From Brachionus plicatilis (Eukaryota > Rotifera > Eurotatoria > Ploima > Brachionidae): 64,000 nt of DNA. Every line of letters starts with the position of its first letter. The stretch's first letter is position 1. Where the stretch lies: positions 223,140 through 287,139 of the forward strand of contig QEOQ01000303.1 in NCBI GenBank assembly GCA_010279815.1, given 5' to 3'. Below, one piece after another: positions 1-12,325 of this stretch. The notes below the pieces were generated by a model that was given only the letters and a program-made list of their open reading frames with translations, had not been told where the DNA came from and did no database searches. A program made the translations under genes and the position numbers.

Positions 1-349
1 TTAAAAAGCAAGTTGAAAATTAGTTTAAATTATAAATTTGGTTATTTTTTCTAAATTTAAGAATGAATGCAATTTAAACCTTAGAAAATAAAAATAGAAC
101 CACTTTTATTATTCTTGTGATAAAAATTTTCGTTCTGGCATTGGCAAAAATAATTTTTTTTTTTGTTTTTCTCAATTTTAAAATCTCATTTTGTGTAAGT
201 ACTTGGTTGTTTTATGACAAATAAATTTATTTTGAAATAATTTTTAAGGAATTTTTTTATTAACAAAAAAAATGGATTTCAACTGTGCCCATTAAAATCT
301 CATTTTGACCAAAATTTTAATAAAAAATTTCAAACATGTGAATACTTAC

Positions 350-1158
350 AATTAAGCTGATCCAAGAGACTGATGAGTAGCTTTTGGGTGCCATTTGGTT
401 CGGAATAAACTTGCATTATGTCAACTGTGAGCGGATTGCCCTTTAAACCTGTTGCATATTAAAATTAATTTTTGTTCTTTTAAAAACCACCCAGACTATT
501 TACCTAATTGAATTAATTTGAACAATTTTCCAAGCTCAAAAGGTAACAATCGAAGCTGATTGTTGTTCAAATAGAGTTCTCGTAGACTTGTCATGTCACC
601 AATCTCTGCCGGCAGGGTTCTTAGTTTATTATTGGACAAATCCAAGCACTGTAAATTAACTAGATTGCTGATTACGGGCGGCAAGCGAACCAAATTGTTG
701 TCATTTAGCCACAGACATTTCAAATGAGTCCATTGCCAAAGTTTGGGGCTTATGTTCTTGACCATTCCTTTAATCTCTATGTCGTACCAATTGGGCTGAG
801 GCGCGCTTTTGTTTGAGTAACCATTGTTATTGTTGCTGTTATTGTTGTTGTTATTGTTGTTGCTGTTGTAGGGATTTACGTTCGAGTATGCCTCTTCGAA
901 AGATGGATAGGTGCTCGAAGAGTTCTGATTGTTTAGGTTCGAGGAGCCGTTCTGGAGCAGAGAGCTCTGCTGGCCGTAGCTGGCCATGGACTGGTTTGAC
1001 AGGCTAGAGTTGGTCAAGTTGTACAGTTTGGGAATGATCCCATTGGATTGAGTAAGACCGTTTAGTGCTGAGAGACCGTTTGAGTGGTGCGATGAATGGT
1101 GATGGGCCAGATGATGGTGGTGCGAATGGTGGTGTGAATGATCGTTTTTGGTATTCAT
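350..1158 (-). CDS. CNOT6: CCR4-NOT deadenylase catalytic subunit (CNOT6/CCR4-like), 5' part only
   Basis: Two exons are visible: 504-1158 and 350-448, joined in phase 1 (donor GTAAAT, acceptor CAG). The second exon ends at a GTAAGT donor at 349, and the remaining exons, including the exonuclease domain, lie off the left edge. The protein opens with a His-rich stretch (residues about 8-25) and an Asn-run near 100-115. Canonical leucine-rich repeats follow (SLRELYLNNNQLRLLPFELG), closely matching the LRR of animal CNOT6/CNOT6L, which links the nuclease to NOT1/CAF1 in cytoplasmic mRNA deadenylation. The exon-2 peptide (LKGNPL...LLISLLDQLN) continues the family alignment. The low-complexity N-terminus is much longer than in vertebrates and recalls yeast Ccr4. 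The start is the first ATG of the open frame; an upstream non-coding exon cannot be excluded. Confidence 0.88.
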
Positions 1159-4100
1159 TTAATTTTTAAAAAATGGACTTGAACAAAAAAAAACAATTTG
1201 CGGAATTTAACAATTCAATTGGAAAATTCTCAATAACATACAATTTTTTTCTTGGTAAACAAAGCAAATAATTCGTAATTGGATTTGACTTCAATGGGAC
1301 TTGTTCAATTTTGGAACCGCTGCGTCTGCTGCTGCTGATGATGATATTTTTCTCTCTTCTTCTTCTTCAATTTGATCAGTAAAAAAGATACAAAAAATTA
1401 AAAAATATATAAATCTAAACAGAAGTGTCCAAAATTAGGCCGATGCCAGAGCAGAAAATAAAGAGCATTTAGTGTGGCTGTGAGTAAAAGCGCAAAATTA
1501 AAATCTTATTAACTTAATCCATGCTTTATACTAGTCTCTAGTCGAAGCCAATTTCAAGTCAAGTGTACATGTGAGCAGAAGCAAATCCGATGAATGGTGA
1601 TGGGATAAAAATTAGATGAAGATTATATAAAATAGTACGCAATTATATAAAAAGTAAATGCATTTTGAAAGAGAATAATTTATTATAATTGTTGGAAAAT
1701 TTTAGATTAGATTTGCAACTTGGTGCGCAGAATTGGGCGAAGACCTGGAAAGCGAGTGAGTCTCTGGTACAATGGATGAATGCCTAGCTAGTTTTTGCAA
1801 ACATCCTTTTGTTCTTGCAAGATTTTTATTCATTTTCGTCTTTTAAATAATTAGAATTTTAAATGATGAATCGTAATGTGTGAATGTTTGCATTCGTAGA
1901 GAGCTGTGCGTTCAGGCATTTTTAGTCTCTTTGTTTTGAGTCACTTAAATCAAAACAAAAGAACATAAATTTCAAATACGAAATTTAATTATGATAAGAA
2001 TTGGAATGCGAAAATTTCAAATTGAAAATATTTGCTTTGCTCTCTCTCTCACTCTTTCTCAAACTCTATGAGTTTTTCGCGAAAGGCCGAGCGCCTTAAT
2101 ATTTAAATTTTATACTTATAATAAAAATTTGAAAAAAAATTAGAATAAAAACTAAAAAAAAACTTCTGCTTTATTTTAGTTTGACTTGTATATTCCGACT
2201 TTTTTTATCAGTACATTTGGGCCCATAGCATTTGATTTTGGGTTGTTAATCAGAATGGATTGTTCATCATTAGGCAAAAATTATAATAAAATAAATACGA
2301 TAACTATCAGGACACAAATTATTTTTTCAATTATACCAATCGATAATTAACGATGTTTATCTCAGTAAAAATCTTCTATTTTTTATCATAGATAATGATT
2401 TTACTTAATTTAAAAACTAGCGTTTTAATAGCAGTAGGCGTCAAACAAATAATTTGAATAGTTTATAAATTCTTTTATCGTTTTAACAGAATTTTAAAAA
2501 TAAGTTAATCATTTTTCATCACGATTGATCTTATTAAAAAATAAGGGCAAGCTGTCTTTTACATTTAAACAGAGAAACTTTTTAAAATTTCTAAAAAAAA
2601 AACTCAATTTTTTTTTAAATCTTACTTCAATCCATCAAGCTTGCCAGTAAATTAATTTTGAATCTAAAATTGATTTTAATCAATGATTTCAATGATTACT
2701 CGGTATTTCATCAGTTTTTTCGATGGAAAAACGATAAGATAAAATTTATTTGTTTTTAATTAATAATTTTTCTTCGAATTATCGATGATTCATTGAATAT
2801 TTTGTCGGGAAAAAATCTAAGATATTTTCTAAAAATTACTAATTTTCTTATTGATCGTCGATCGTAAGTACCCTTGAGCAATGCTTTTTGAAAATTTAAC
2901 TTTATGAGCCCATGTCTAGAACCACAAAAAATACCCTTTAGATCATCTTTTTTAAGTCTGTTATGATTGTGCCAGTTCTCAATTTTGAAATATTCAATGA
3001 CGCTTCTAGAGTTAAATTTTAATCTAAATGACTTTATTTTCTTCTTTTTTAAAACTTCTAAAATGATTTTGATATTTCATTACTAAGTAAAATGCACACA
3101 AAGCATTCTATCTAAATTTTCTGGTCTTCCTTGATCAACTTATCATAAAGATATTTTTTTTATTAACCATCTACTTAAAATAATTCTTCTCTAGATTTTA
3201 CTTTAAGTGGATCATTGGGCGTCAACTTAATATAATTAAATTTTAATTTTACAAGATTTTTTATATTTTACTTTATATTATTGTTTTTTTAATTAGCTTT
3301 CTGGTCTAAATATCTTTTTTAATGTACAATAAATAGGAATAATATTTTAAATAATATGCAACAAAATTTATTTTAAATCTTCCATGAACAATTAGGCATG
3401 AAAAACAGTTTTTTTTTGCCAGTGGATCTTCTTAAATAATTCAAAGAACCAAATGATCTAAAACATAATCATTATTGGTCAAAAAAAAAATTAATTTTAA
3501 TTTATTATAATTCCGATAATTTATCTTTTCTAATTTTTCTAAAATATATAAACTCTTATATTTAAACTTAATAAGTCAATGCGAGATATCATCAACCATT
3601 TTGAGGTTTTTTTTCGTGATTCCTATGATTCTGTGCATCATCAAGATACATCAAAAAGTCTCCCTAAATGATATAATGCACGCATGCACTAATGTGCTGA
3701 TTCATGTTTAAATGCTAAAAAAGGACCTGAAAATTCTGTTTTGATATCACCCTACAAACTTAAGCATATAATCTCGATTGACTCTTAAAAATAAATTCTA
3801 TTACATGGCATTATATTTAAATGCTTGAGTTTTAAAATAACAAAAATGACAATACAATGAAATTATTATTAAAAGATGAAAGCCTACCATTTTATTTAAA
3901 TGTTTGGATAAATTATTAACCGGATTGAATTAAAATTTAATCTGAATTTCTAATAAATTTTATTTTGAAAATTGATAGCTACTCGAATTTTTTGTATTGT
4001 TAAACTATTAATTTGACGAGATTATATCTTGAATAGCAATTTTTTTTGATTTTTTTTTGCTAAAATTTTCATTAAAAATTTCTTTATTACTTAGCAAATA

Positions 4101-5388
4101 AGCTTCGCCAACTAAAAAAAAACATTAAATATAGGAATTCACTTGAAATCCGATTTTGTCGCAAAAATCAAAGGTAAAATCTTTTCTAGAAATTTTAGGG
4201 CTTTTGGTTATATCTTGCCAAACCTTTAAATTTTAAAAATAAATTAAGTAAGTTTATGTCCCTTTTTTTAAATCTACAACTTTATTTGAAAATGAGGACT
4301 TAAGTCATCAATTTTTGAAATTTCAAAAATAAATTTCAACCAAAATATATTTTTTAAGACTAGTTTTCGTCATAAAATGAAGATAATTTGAGATAAAATT
4401 AAAAATAACAATTATGATGTTGATTAAGATCTTTAGATATTAAATTTATATAATAATCTGGTGAGAAATAGAATAAAATAAAAGAGTGTTCCTTAAATAT
4501 TTAATTAACCGGAAAACCTTGCGTCGAATTTTTAATTACAAGATAACTCAAATTAAAGTTGCAATCAAATTTTGAAACATAATAATTGGTTTTTTGATGC
4601 TGAGAAAAAAACAAGTTTTAAAAATTCTCTTCTAATATATTAAAATTTCTAAAACAAAACTTAAATTCCAATTCTATTAAGTTCATTGAATTTATAAAAA
4701 TATATTTATTGATTTGAAAAAAAAAATTTCAATTGGTTTATTAATAAATTTTAATAAAAGTAATAAATTAAGTTTATTAAACTAAATTAAGACCTTACGT
4801 TCTAAAGCATTAAAAAATCATAATTCACTGATATATAAAAAAATCGATAATTTTATTCAAATATTTTAATTAATCGAATTTTCTGGTCAAAGAGAAAATT
4901 CATTATCAATCATATATATTTTAAAGTGAAAGAGTTCAATAAAGTTATAATTTTGCTCTCGAACTACTTAATATATTTTATTAATTAAAATAAAATAAAA
5001 AATATTGAGTGGATCAAAGAGTGTTTTTATGAGATAACTTAAATTAAGCAACAACTGACTTAACCTTAGATTTATAGTAGTTAATCGATCCATATTAAAC
5101 TCTGGAACAATTAGAATAATTAATAACTAACAATTAAATTTAAATTAAAATAATAAATATTTATTATTTGTCTTTATTTCAACTTAAATTATTTAATTTT
5201 TTAAAAGTGATTATTTCAATAATTAATTATCTTGAATTATACGATTCCATTTTAATTTATTATCAATGTATCGTAAAAATTTTAGCAATTTAATTTATAA
5301 TGAATATTACCGCATTCCATCATTCGCCGTATTTTGAATTTCGGAACAAAGAACACAAACAAGAAATTAAAATTAAAATAAATATGGT
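1159..5388. other. Intergenic/5' flank, no gene recognised
   Basis: AT-rich DNA upstream of the CNOT6-like gene. 1310-1375 holds short CTG/GAT and TCT triplet runs of higher GC than the surroundings, which could be 5' UTR or promoter of that gene. A (CT)n tract lies at about 2039-2060. I see no open frame with splice signals or protein-like composition in the rest. Confidence 0.5.
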
Positions 5389-6314
5389 TTAATTTTTTGT
5401 GTTTGAATTACAAAATGTATCCAGTGTTGAAATAAAATGAAAAAAATTTGTTGAAAAAGTGCTATGTTTCAAATATTTTTTTCAATTTCAAATAAAAAAA
5501 TAATTTTAAGTTAATATTGCAAATATTTTCATATTTGAATTTAAACTTTTTAGCTAATGAGTTTAATTTTCATTTGAAAATTTGAAAAAAAAATTCAAAA
5601 GAAATTCTTTTTTAACTATAAAATAATTTTTTTATTTATTTGTTTATCTGTACTAAGCTAATGCTCCTTTAGAATAAGAATATAAGAAAAAAAAATAAAA
5701 TGTTAAAGTTAAATAAAATGAAAAGAAATATAAACAAAGATTTATCTTTTTCGGAAATTTTACCTACTCCGCTCAACTTTAAATTTTTAGTCTAATCATT
5801 TTTTTTTATCTTATTTTTTAATTTTTATTTATCAATTGAATTATTATTTTTTTAATATTACATTTAGTTCTAAATAGATGAAAAATATTAAAATAGGTGT
5901 ACTATTTTAGATTAGGTGTGAACTAAAAGTTAACAAAACCTAAGAACAAGAATTGTTCCAGTAAAAGATGAGCCATAGTTCACCTAACCGACTAAACCCG
6001 AAAAGCTACGTTTTTTTCTTTGAAAACATTGACTTCAGTGATGATTGACGTTCGTCTGATCAATTTTAACAAAAAATCAATTTATAAAAAATGGAAAACA
6101 GAGCATAGATAGTTTTTTTCAACTAAAAATATTTTCTTAAGGATCATCATATCACAAACCCAAAGTAAAAATTTATAAAAAAAAAAAAACCAAGTTTTTC
6201 ATGCTTGCAATATTAACTTAAAATTATTTTTTTATTTGAAATAGAAACAAATTAAAAAATTTCAAAGTTATTTCAATATTGAATACATTTTGTAATTCAA
6301 ACACAAAATTTAAA
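5389..6314. mobile_element. Non-autonomous element with long terminal inverted repeats
   Basis: The stretch 5389-5524 is repeated in inverted orientation at about 6205-6314. Both arms share blocks such as TGTGTTTGAATTACAAAATG and AATTTTAAGTTAATATTGCA, with small indels between them. The interior, roughly 680 bp, has no coding potential that I can see. This is the structure of a MITE or foldback transposon. I could not define a convincing target-site duplication in the AT-rich flanks, so the superfamily is unknown. Confidence 0.65.
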
Positions 6315-7114
6315 CAATTTTTTCGCTTAAGTTTCAAACTAGTTCTGTCAATAAAATTAAGTCTACAAAGCACTTAATTCAAAATTATTAAAATCAAACT
6401 GCAGAGTTATTGCATACCTGGTACAAAGGTTGTATCAACTTTAATTTTAAATTTATTTTTAAATTTAATTATTCATAATTCTGAAATCATTCAATATTTA
6501 TTTTAGAAAGACTTTATTATGTACAAATGTAAAAAATTACAGAATCTTACAGATTACTGGTTTCGAAAGATATCCGAATTTTCGTTTAAAAGAAAAGAAA
6601 ATTTTTTTTTCATAATTCTTTAAAAATTTATTAAATTAAATCTTAACTAAAAAAAATTAACTTCTAATATTGACAATCAAGTTATTATCTTTTTTTAACA
6701 ACGTGTTATTTTTTATTCGAAAAAAGGTATTAAATCTAAATTAAGTTAATTTATATTCCGTTTTTCAATAAAATTATTTTTTCCTATAAAATCGTTTTTT
6801 TTTTATCAAATCTCATTAGATTCTGTTTTCCAGCCAAACGGATATCATATTCAAGCTTTTAATTCTTAAACAATACCTGGTATTGTGAAAAGTTAAGAAA
6901 CAGGTGCAAAATTTTTGATTATAATTAAAAGCACCCAATTAAGCCTGAAATAAATTTTTTAAAAATACATATAAAATTCCGTTCTATGAATTTTGTAAAT
7001 AATTAAAAAAATGGGTTGAAAAAAAGTTTCTGATATGAAGAAAAACCGCATTTATTTTTTCAAACACTCATTAAATATATTTGGCATCTGAACTCCTAGA
7101 AATTTGTCCCTTTT

Positions 7115-7216
7115 CTACACTAGCTGATAGCGGCTCCAGTCTGACGCAGAGATTTCTGCATCGGGTTGATCATCTACACTGCAATTATTATCCGATCGAA
7201 ACTGGCCTCCTAGGTA
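7115..7216 (-). CDS. Orphan terminal-exon-like coding segment, unidentified
   Basis: On the minus strand a TTTTTAAG acceptor-like site (ending at 7217) is followed by 33 codons and a TAG stop at 7117-7115. The peptide is rich in Asp, Ser and Gly (starts YLGGQFRSDN, ends SDWSRYQLV). Its base composition is far more GC-rich than its surroundings, which is typical of real exons in this window. No matching upstream exon was found before UBA3 begins on the other strand at 7928. A nearby minus-strand stretch (about 7238-7290) also looks protein-like but does not splice in frame. It could be a gene relic or the 3' exon of an unmodelled gene. Confidence 0.35.
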   Translation of the reverse strand, partial: YLGGQFRSDNNCSVDDQPDAEISASDWSRYQLV

Positions 7217-7927
7217 CTTAAAAATAGTATTACAAATAACTTAAAGTCTTGGATCCAGACCATGGACGATTGTTGTATGAATTCGTTTGATTATATCCTA
7301 TAATCTATGATGTACAACTATTAAGCTCAATTCCTATTTCGATATAAGATTTTTGTTTTTAACAAGAAAAGTAGCTTTTTCTCTGTCCTCTTTACTAATT
7401 AAAAGGCATCTAGGAGTTTAAATAAGCATTTAAGTCTCAAGGGTATTTTATCCTTTGAACACAAATCGAAAACAGTCTCCTAAATTATAAATAATAAAAA
7501 TCTTTCAGATAATTTCAAAGAATTAATGCTTCTAAAAAAATCTTAGAATTGCTAAGATAATGCTGTCTTACGTTAATTTTAGTCGGTAAGAATAATTAAT
7601 TTTTCATAAATTTACACATTTTTTGGTTAAATTTTTTAACGAAATTTAACTCATAGAATTAAAAAAAAAAACTTCAAAATAAAAACAAAAATATATTTTT
7701 TATTTTCAAAAAAAGAAATTAAAAAAAATGCTAATGTCCCAAAAATTTGATTGAATTCAAATTTATTTATTATTAATGAATTTATTAATTTTAAATGTCA
7801 CCTAATTCAAACTGAGTAAATTGTTAAAGTAATTTCTTTTTTGAGTTGCAATTTTAATTTAGTTTAAAAACACTCATCTTAAAATTTAAGACATATAAAA
7901 GTTAACAATTAATAAAATTTTTTGAAA
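7217..7927. other. Region upstream of UBA3
   Basis: AT-rich sequence between the orphan minus-strand exon and UBA3. Short protein-like stretches occur on the minus strand near 7238-7290 and 7440-7480, but no consistent gene model could be assembled. No promoter element was recognised. Confidence 0.4.
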
Positions 7928-9289
7928 ATGACTAGTTTAAATAACGGTGTTGAGTCTCCTCATTCTCCATTATCTCCGTCCAACAATTATAGATATTCTC
8001 AAATTCGTAATTTACTTGAACGTTCGAGCGCGTTTGCCCAGGAAGATTATGAACCAGGACAAGATAATTTGGAGAGATTATCTGACGTAAGAATTTTGGT
8101 TGTGGGAGCTGGTGGTCTCGGATGTGAACTGCTCAAAAGTCTTGCTTATATGGGATTTTCCAACATAGACATCATTGACATGGACATTATAGATCTATCA
8201 AATTTAAATCGTCAATTTCTATTCCGCATGAGTGACATAGGCCACTCCAAAGCCGAAGTTGCAGCCGACTTCATCCGAAAAAGGGTGCCTAATTGCAACG
8301 TAACGCCACATTTCAAAAAAATACAAGATATGGATGTAGAATTTTATCGTTCTTTTAACATTGTTGTGTGTGGTCTTGACTCGATTGTAGCAAGACGCTG
8401 GATAAATGGTCTTTTATTGAGTCTTTTAGAGTACGACGAGGAAACCAATGCTTTGGAAACCAGCTCCATAATTCCATTAATCGATGGCGGCACTGAAGGC
8501 TTTAAAGGAAATGCGCGATTAATTTTACCGGGTTTGACAGCTTGCATAGAATGCACGCTCGATTTGTATCCACCGCAGGTGACATATCCATTGTGTACCA
8601 TTGCCAATAAGCCGCGATTACCAGAGCATTGTATAGAATACGCCAGGATAATATCTTGGGACAAGGAGAAGCCATTTGGAAGCGATGTGTCCATAGATGG
8701 TGATGACCCGAATCATATTAGATGGCTTTATGACAAGGCATGTGAAAGGGCAGGCGAATTTGGGATTCAAGGAGTGTCCTATCGGCTTACTCAAGGAGTA
8801 ATAAAAAACATTATTCCGGCGGTGGCAAGCACAAATGCTTGCATAGCCACGATGTGTGCCACTGAATGCTTTAAATTGGCAACTAGTTGCTCACAATATC
8901 TTAACAATTACATTGTTTTTAATCAAGCAGAAGGAATTTACAGCTATATATTTGAAGCTGAGAGAAAGCCAGATTGTGTGGGATGCAATCGTAATGCCAC
9001 CTTTAGACGTAGCCTTAATTTCAAGTTCACGGATAAACTAAATCATGTAGTTGAGTTTTTGCGCAAAAATATTGAGTTTCAAATGAATTCACCGGCTTTG
9101 ACTGCCACAAAAAATGACGGCTCTGGCTCCAGAACTCTATACATGCAGTCGATCAAGTCGATCGAGGAAGCGACAAGACCGAATTTGGAAAAATCTTTGG
9201 CAGAGTTGGGCCTAGTGAATGGTCAAGAGATTCTTATTTCCGATATAACCACCCCACAGACTTTAGTATTTAATTTAAAACTAGAATAG
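7928..9289 (+). CDS. UBA3: NEDD8-activating enzyme E1 catalytic subunit UBA3
   Basis: A single uninterrupted frame of 453 codons. With the APPBP1/NAE1 partner, UBA3 adenylates NEDD8, forms the E1-NEDD8 thioester and passes it to UBC12 for cullin neddylation. Visible motifs are the nucleotide-binding loop GAGGLGC (residues 60-66), the SNLNRQFLF segment, the zinc-binding pairs CIEC (206/209) and CVGC (350/353), and the catalytic cysteine C223 in [20 protein letters not shown]. The C-terminal ubiquitin-fold E2-binding domain ends in [13 protein letters not shown]. Length matches the human protein (about 460). The ATG at 7928 is chosen; the two in-frame codons upstream begin with TTG. It has no introns, although almost every other long gene in the window does, so an origin by retroposition is possible, but nothing is broken. 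Confidence 0.96.
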   Translation: MTSLNNGVESPHSPLSPSNNYRYSQIRNLLERSSAFAQEDYEPGQDNLERLSDVRILVVGAGGLGCELLKSLAYMGFSNIDIIDMDIIDLSNLNRQFLFRMSDIGHSKAEVAADFIRKRVPNCNVTPHFKKIQDMDVEFYRSFNIVVCGLDSIVARRWINGLLLSLLEYDEETNALETSSIIPLIDGGTEGFKGNARLILPGLTACIECTLDLYPPQVTYPLCTIANKPRLPEHCIEYARIISWDKEKPFGSDVSIDGDDPNHIRWLYDKACERAGEFGIQGVSYRLTQGVIKNIIPAVASTNACIATMCATECFKLATSCSQYLNNYIVFNQAEGIYSYIFEAERKPDCVGCNRNATFRRSLNFKFTDKLNHVVEFLRKNIEFQMNSPALTATKNDGSGSRTLYMQSIKSIEEATRPNLEKSLAELGLVNGQEILISDITTPQTLVFNLKLE

Positions 9290-9480
9290 CGAAATCGAAT
9301 ATTAAAATTATTTTTGTAAGCTTTTTTTTTTGAACAATTTTTGATCTGATTTGAGTTTATATATTTTTTTAAATAAATTTATTTAAAAATAAGTTATTGA
9401 AATAATTAATAATTAAATAATTTACATTAATAAAACAGTGTAAATTTGAATAAGAATTTAAATTTAACTATTGGAATTAG

Positions 9481-11094
9481 ATGGCTCTAAATGAATCAGC
9501 AGGCATTCATTTGATCAAAAAAGCTATTGAATTCGATAGCGACAAAAAGTTTGAAGAAGCTTTTGTTCATTACAAAGAAGGCATTCACATTTTACTTGAG
9601 TCATTAAAATGTAAAATTTTAATAGAAATTAAAAAATTGAATTTTAATTTTTTTATTTTTTAAATTTTTTTTTGAAGCGATTCAAGATGAAAAAAAGAAG
9701 GTATTTTTTCGAGAAAAAATTAAGAGCTACATGGATCGAGCAGAGAAAATCAAAACTCTAATGAATGAGAGCAAAGAAAGTAAGATAAATGATAATTACA
9801 TATTCTTTTAAGAAAATCTTAGGATCAAATAATCTTCAGTTCACCTTTGCACAGTGGTCGGCGCAAAAATTTGAAATTTTTATCCAGGGATTGTACCATC
9901 GATACCATGCAATAGAGATTCTAATTCATTTACCATTAATATCTTGCTGTGCAACTCTGGTGATAAAGATGATGGTTCAAATGACTCAGGTGTTAATTCC
10001 TAAGATGATACTGCAGATGGTTATGGTTTTGGTGATAATAACCATCACATCACCAGAGATAAACAGAAAATTAGTAATTTCAAACCAAGACGACTTCAAA
10101 AAAATAAAAAAATAATTTTTATCTAAATTATATAACTTTTTTATAAGTCCGGAATCTTTGTAGATTTTTTATAGACTTAATTCAATACATTTTTCCTATT
10201 TTCACAAATCAATTTCAAACATTAGAGTTCCATTAAAAATTAGAATTCAAAATTAAAACAAAATATTTTTAGATAATTTATACTTAAATTTTATCTTTGT
10301 ATATGTACTTTTATTTTCATATTATATTAAAAATCTGCATTTAATTTTTGTTTTCGGATTTTAACTTTACGGCATTATTTTCGATTTTCTTTTTTAATGC
10401 TGAATCAAACCCAAATTTTGACTGCAAGAACATGATCGATGAATTAAGTCTTTATATCATGGGATCGATGGTACGGTACTGTGGGTACAAAGCTGGCACA
10501 GGCCGCTGTGTAATTGCATACCCTAAAGTTATTTTTTACTAAAGATGAGAAGTATCATGAACAAATAAATATTCAAGAGAATGCTACCGGTTATTCATAC
10601 GAAAAAATTTTTGCTAAATTCATAAGCGACGAAAGCTTGGATTTTGCCGAAGTCGATGATCCCTACATTAAAAGCAGGCATCAGGTGATTTTTTTATTTA
10701 ATCTATTAGTTGGTTAACTTTAAAAAAGATTCATAATTTTTTAAGATTCTGTGAAATGTTGGTTAAACTAACAAAAAATATTAAAAAAATTATATTGACC
10801 ACAACCAAGGATGAAGACAGTCATAATCAGCAAGAAAGTAGATTAGGCGAAATCGGAGAAAGTCTAAATAGACGAAATACAGAGTTGATAATAAATTATA
10901 ACAATGCGTTACATGATCGTGAAATTAGATTCAGCACAGGCTGGATAGTAAAAATTGGTCGTGGATTGGACTATTTTAAACCACCTGAGTGTAGAGACAA
11001 ACTATGCATTGGTTTCCATGATCTTGATTTAAGGTCTTGTTATGCCACCACAGTCGATATTTTTCATTCTAAATCGACTATAATTAGAAAATAG
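9481..11094 (+). CDS. MITD1: MIT domain-containing protein 1 (MITD1)
   Basis: Four exons: 9481-9610, 9678-9779, 10545-10684 and 10729-11094, giving 245 residues (human about 249). MITD1 binds ESCRT-III tails at the midbody through its N-terminal MIT domain and acts in abscission with its C-terminal phospholipase-D-like membrane-binding domain. The MIT helices are residues about 5-80 (AIEFDSDKKFEEAFVHYKEG, then the SYMDRAEKIK helix). The C-terminal domain carries the family signatures ENATGYSYE, DPYIKSRHQ, FLRFCEML and HDREIRF...GWIVKIGRGLDYF...TTVDIFHSK. Introns 1 and 3 are 67 and 44 bp. Intron 2 is 765 bp and contains coding-like debris (see separate entry). The gene starts about 190 bp downstream of the UBA3 stop on the same strand. 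Confidence 0.93.
9841..10540 (+). pseudogene. Coding-like debris within MITD1 intron 2
   Basis: The 765-bp second intron of MITD1 holds two stretches whose composition resembles coding DNA more than intron. Around 9890-10110 one frame reads a Ser/Asp/Asn-rich peptide (CNSGDKDDGSNDSGVNS, one stop, then DDTADGYGFGDNNHH). Around 10395-10525 an open frame includes the peptide CKNMIDELSLYIMGSMVRYC. Neither has a usable start and splice pair, and neither matches a family I recognise. They may be remnants of an inserted gene or retrocopy. The 44-67 bp size of the other two introns supports a later insertion. Confidence 0.3.
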
Positions 11095-12325
11095 GACAAT
11101 TTAAAAAAAAATTCTCTTCGTTTTGACAATTTTTTATTTAATTTAAATATAATTAAATTTTAGGCTTATTTTAAAACTAAAAAATTAGTCTTCAAAAACT
11201 AATGTCCTAAAATTATGTGCATTTTTTAAACTTATTTTTTTTTTTAATAAAAGAGAATCATGTTGGTTATGTCAAAGGAAAGAATCATGTTGGTAATAAT
11301 ACAAATTGAATTTATGCCGATCTCGTTTCATTTATCGAATCATCTTAATTATTATTTTTATATAAAATAATCTTATCATAAATTTATCATTTAGGAGGTT
11401 AGTTTTATTAACCAGTTAAAGTATCTATTTTTTCGTAATTCTAGATAAAGTATAAGTATAATATTTATAAAAATCATTCGTACAAATTAAGATTTTCATA
11501 TTTTAATTATTGAATAAATTATCAAGATATTTTATTTTTTACATAGATTTTTTTCTTAGTTCATGGTTAAATTTGTCTAAGGTAACTTACAGTTAACTTG
11601 ATCATTAACTTTTTTTAATGAAATTAATTTCTAATGTTTGAGACTAGAAAATTATACAAAAAAAGATTGGGAAAAATTTTATTTGTAAATTCAATAAAAA
11701 AAAATATTTTAAATGTTATTTCATTAAACTTTGGTCAGAAAAATCATCGAATTAGTTAAGAATTTTCAAAATAAAGAAACGAAAAAAAAAGTATCAATTT
11801 AATTTAGAACTTTTTGAAGATTTTAGTTTAATTTTAAGTGCTTCATTTTGATGATAAATTTAGAATTTACCAAGAATTAAAATAAGAAAAAAGGTTAATA
11901 ATGTAATTTTTTAAAAAATTTAGAAACATTATTTTTGACTTAATAAAGAGATGCTAATCAAAAACCCTTAAATTATTGTGGTTTATTTCATGCTCATGAA
12001 TTTTATTTTTTTCTTTGTTTTTGTAGCTTATAGGTTCACATTTTGTTGCAAAATTAAGTTAATACAACGTGATTTAAAAATCCTTGAAATATGAAAAAAT
12101 TCAACTTTTGATTGCCATCACATGATTAAGCTATTGTTTTCAATTTTCCTTAATTTATTAGTTAAAACATAAAGTCTAGTAGGATTTTAATTTCTCATGA
12201 CAAAAAATTCATAATACAATCTCCATCCGTTCAACACGTCATTATGTAACAAAAAATCAATAATTTTAATCTAGCTTTGGAAAAAAAAAGCTAAAATTAT
12301 TTGGATAATTTAGATTTATTTTAAA
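11095..12325. other. Intergenic, nothing recognised
   Basis: AT-rich spacer between MITD1 and TMEM104. No open frame, RNA gene or repeat stood out on either strand. Confidence 0.5.

Noticed and set aside
813..1007. Cys-rich plus-strand frame (CYCCCYCCC)
   Set aside because: Antisense shadow of the Asn codon run in the CNOT6-like gene.
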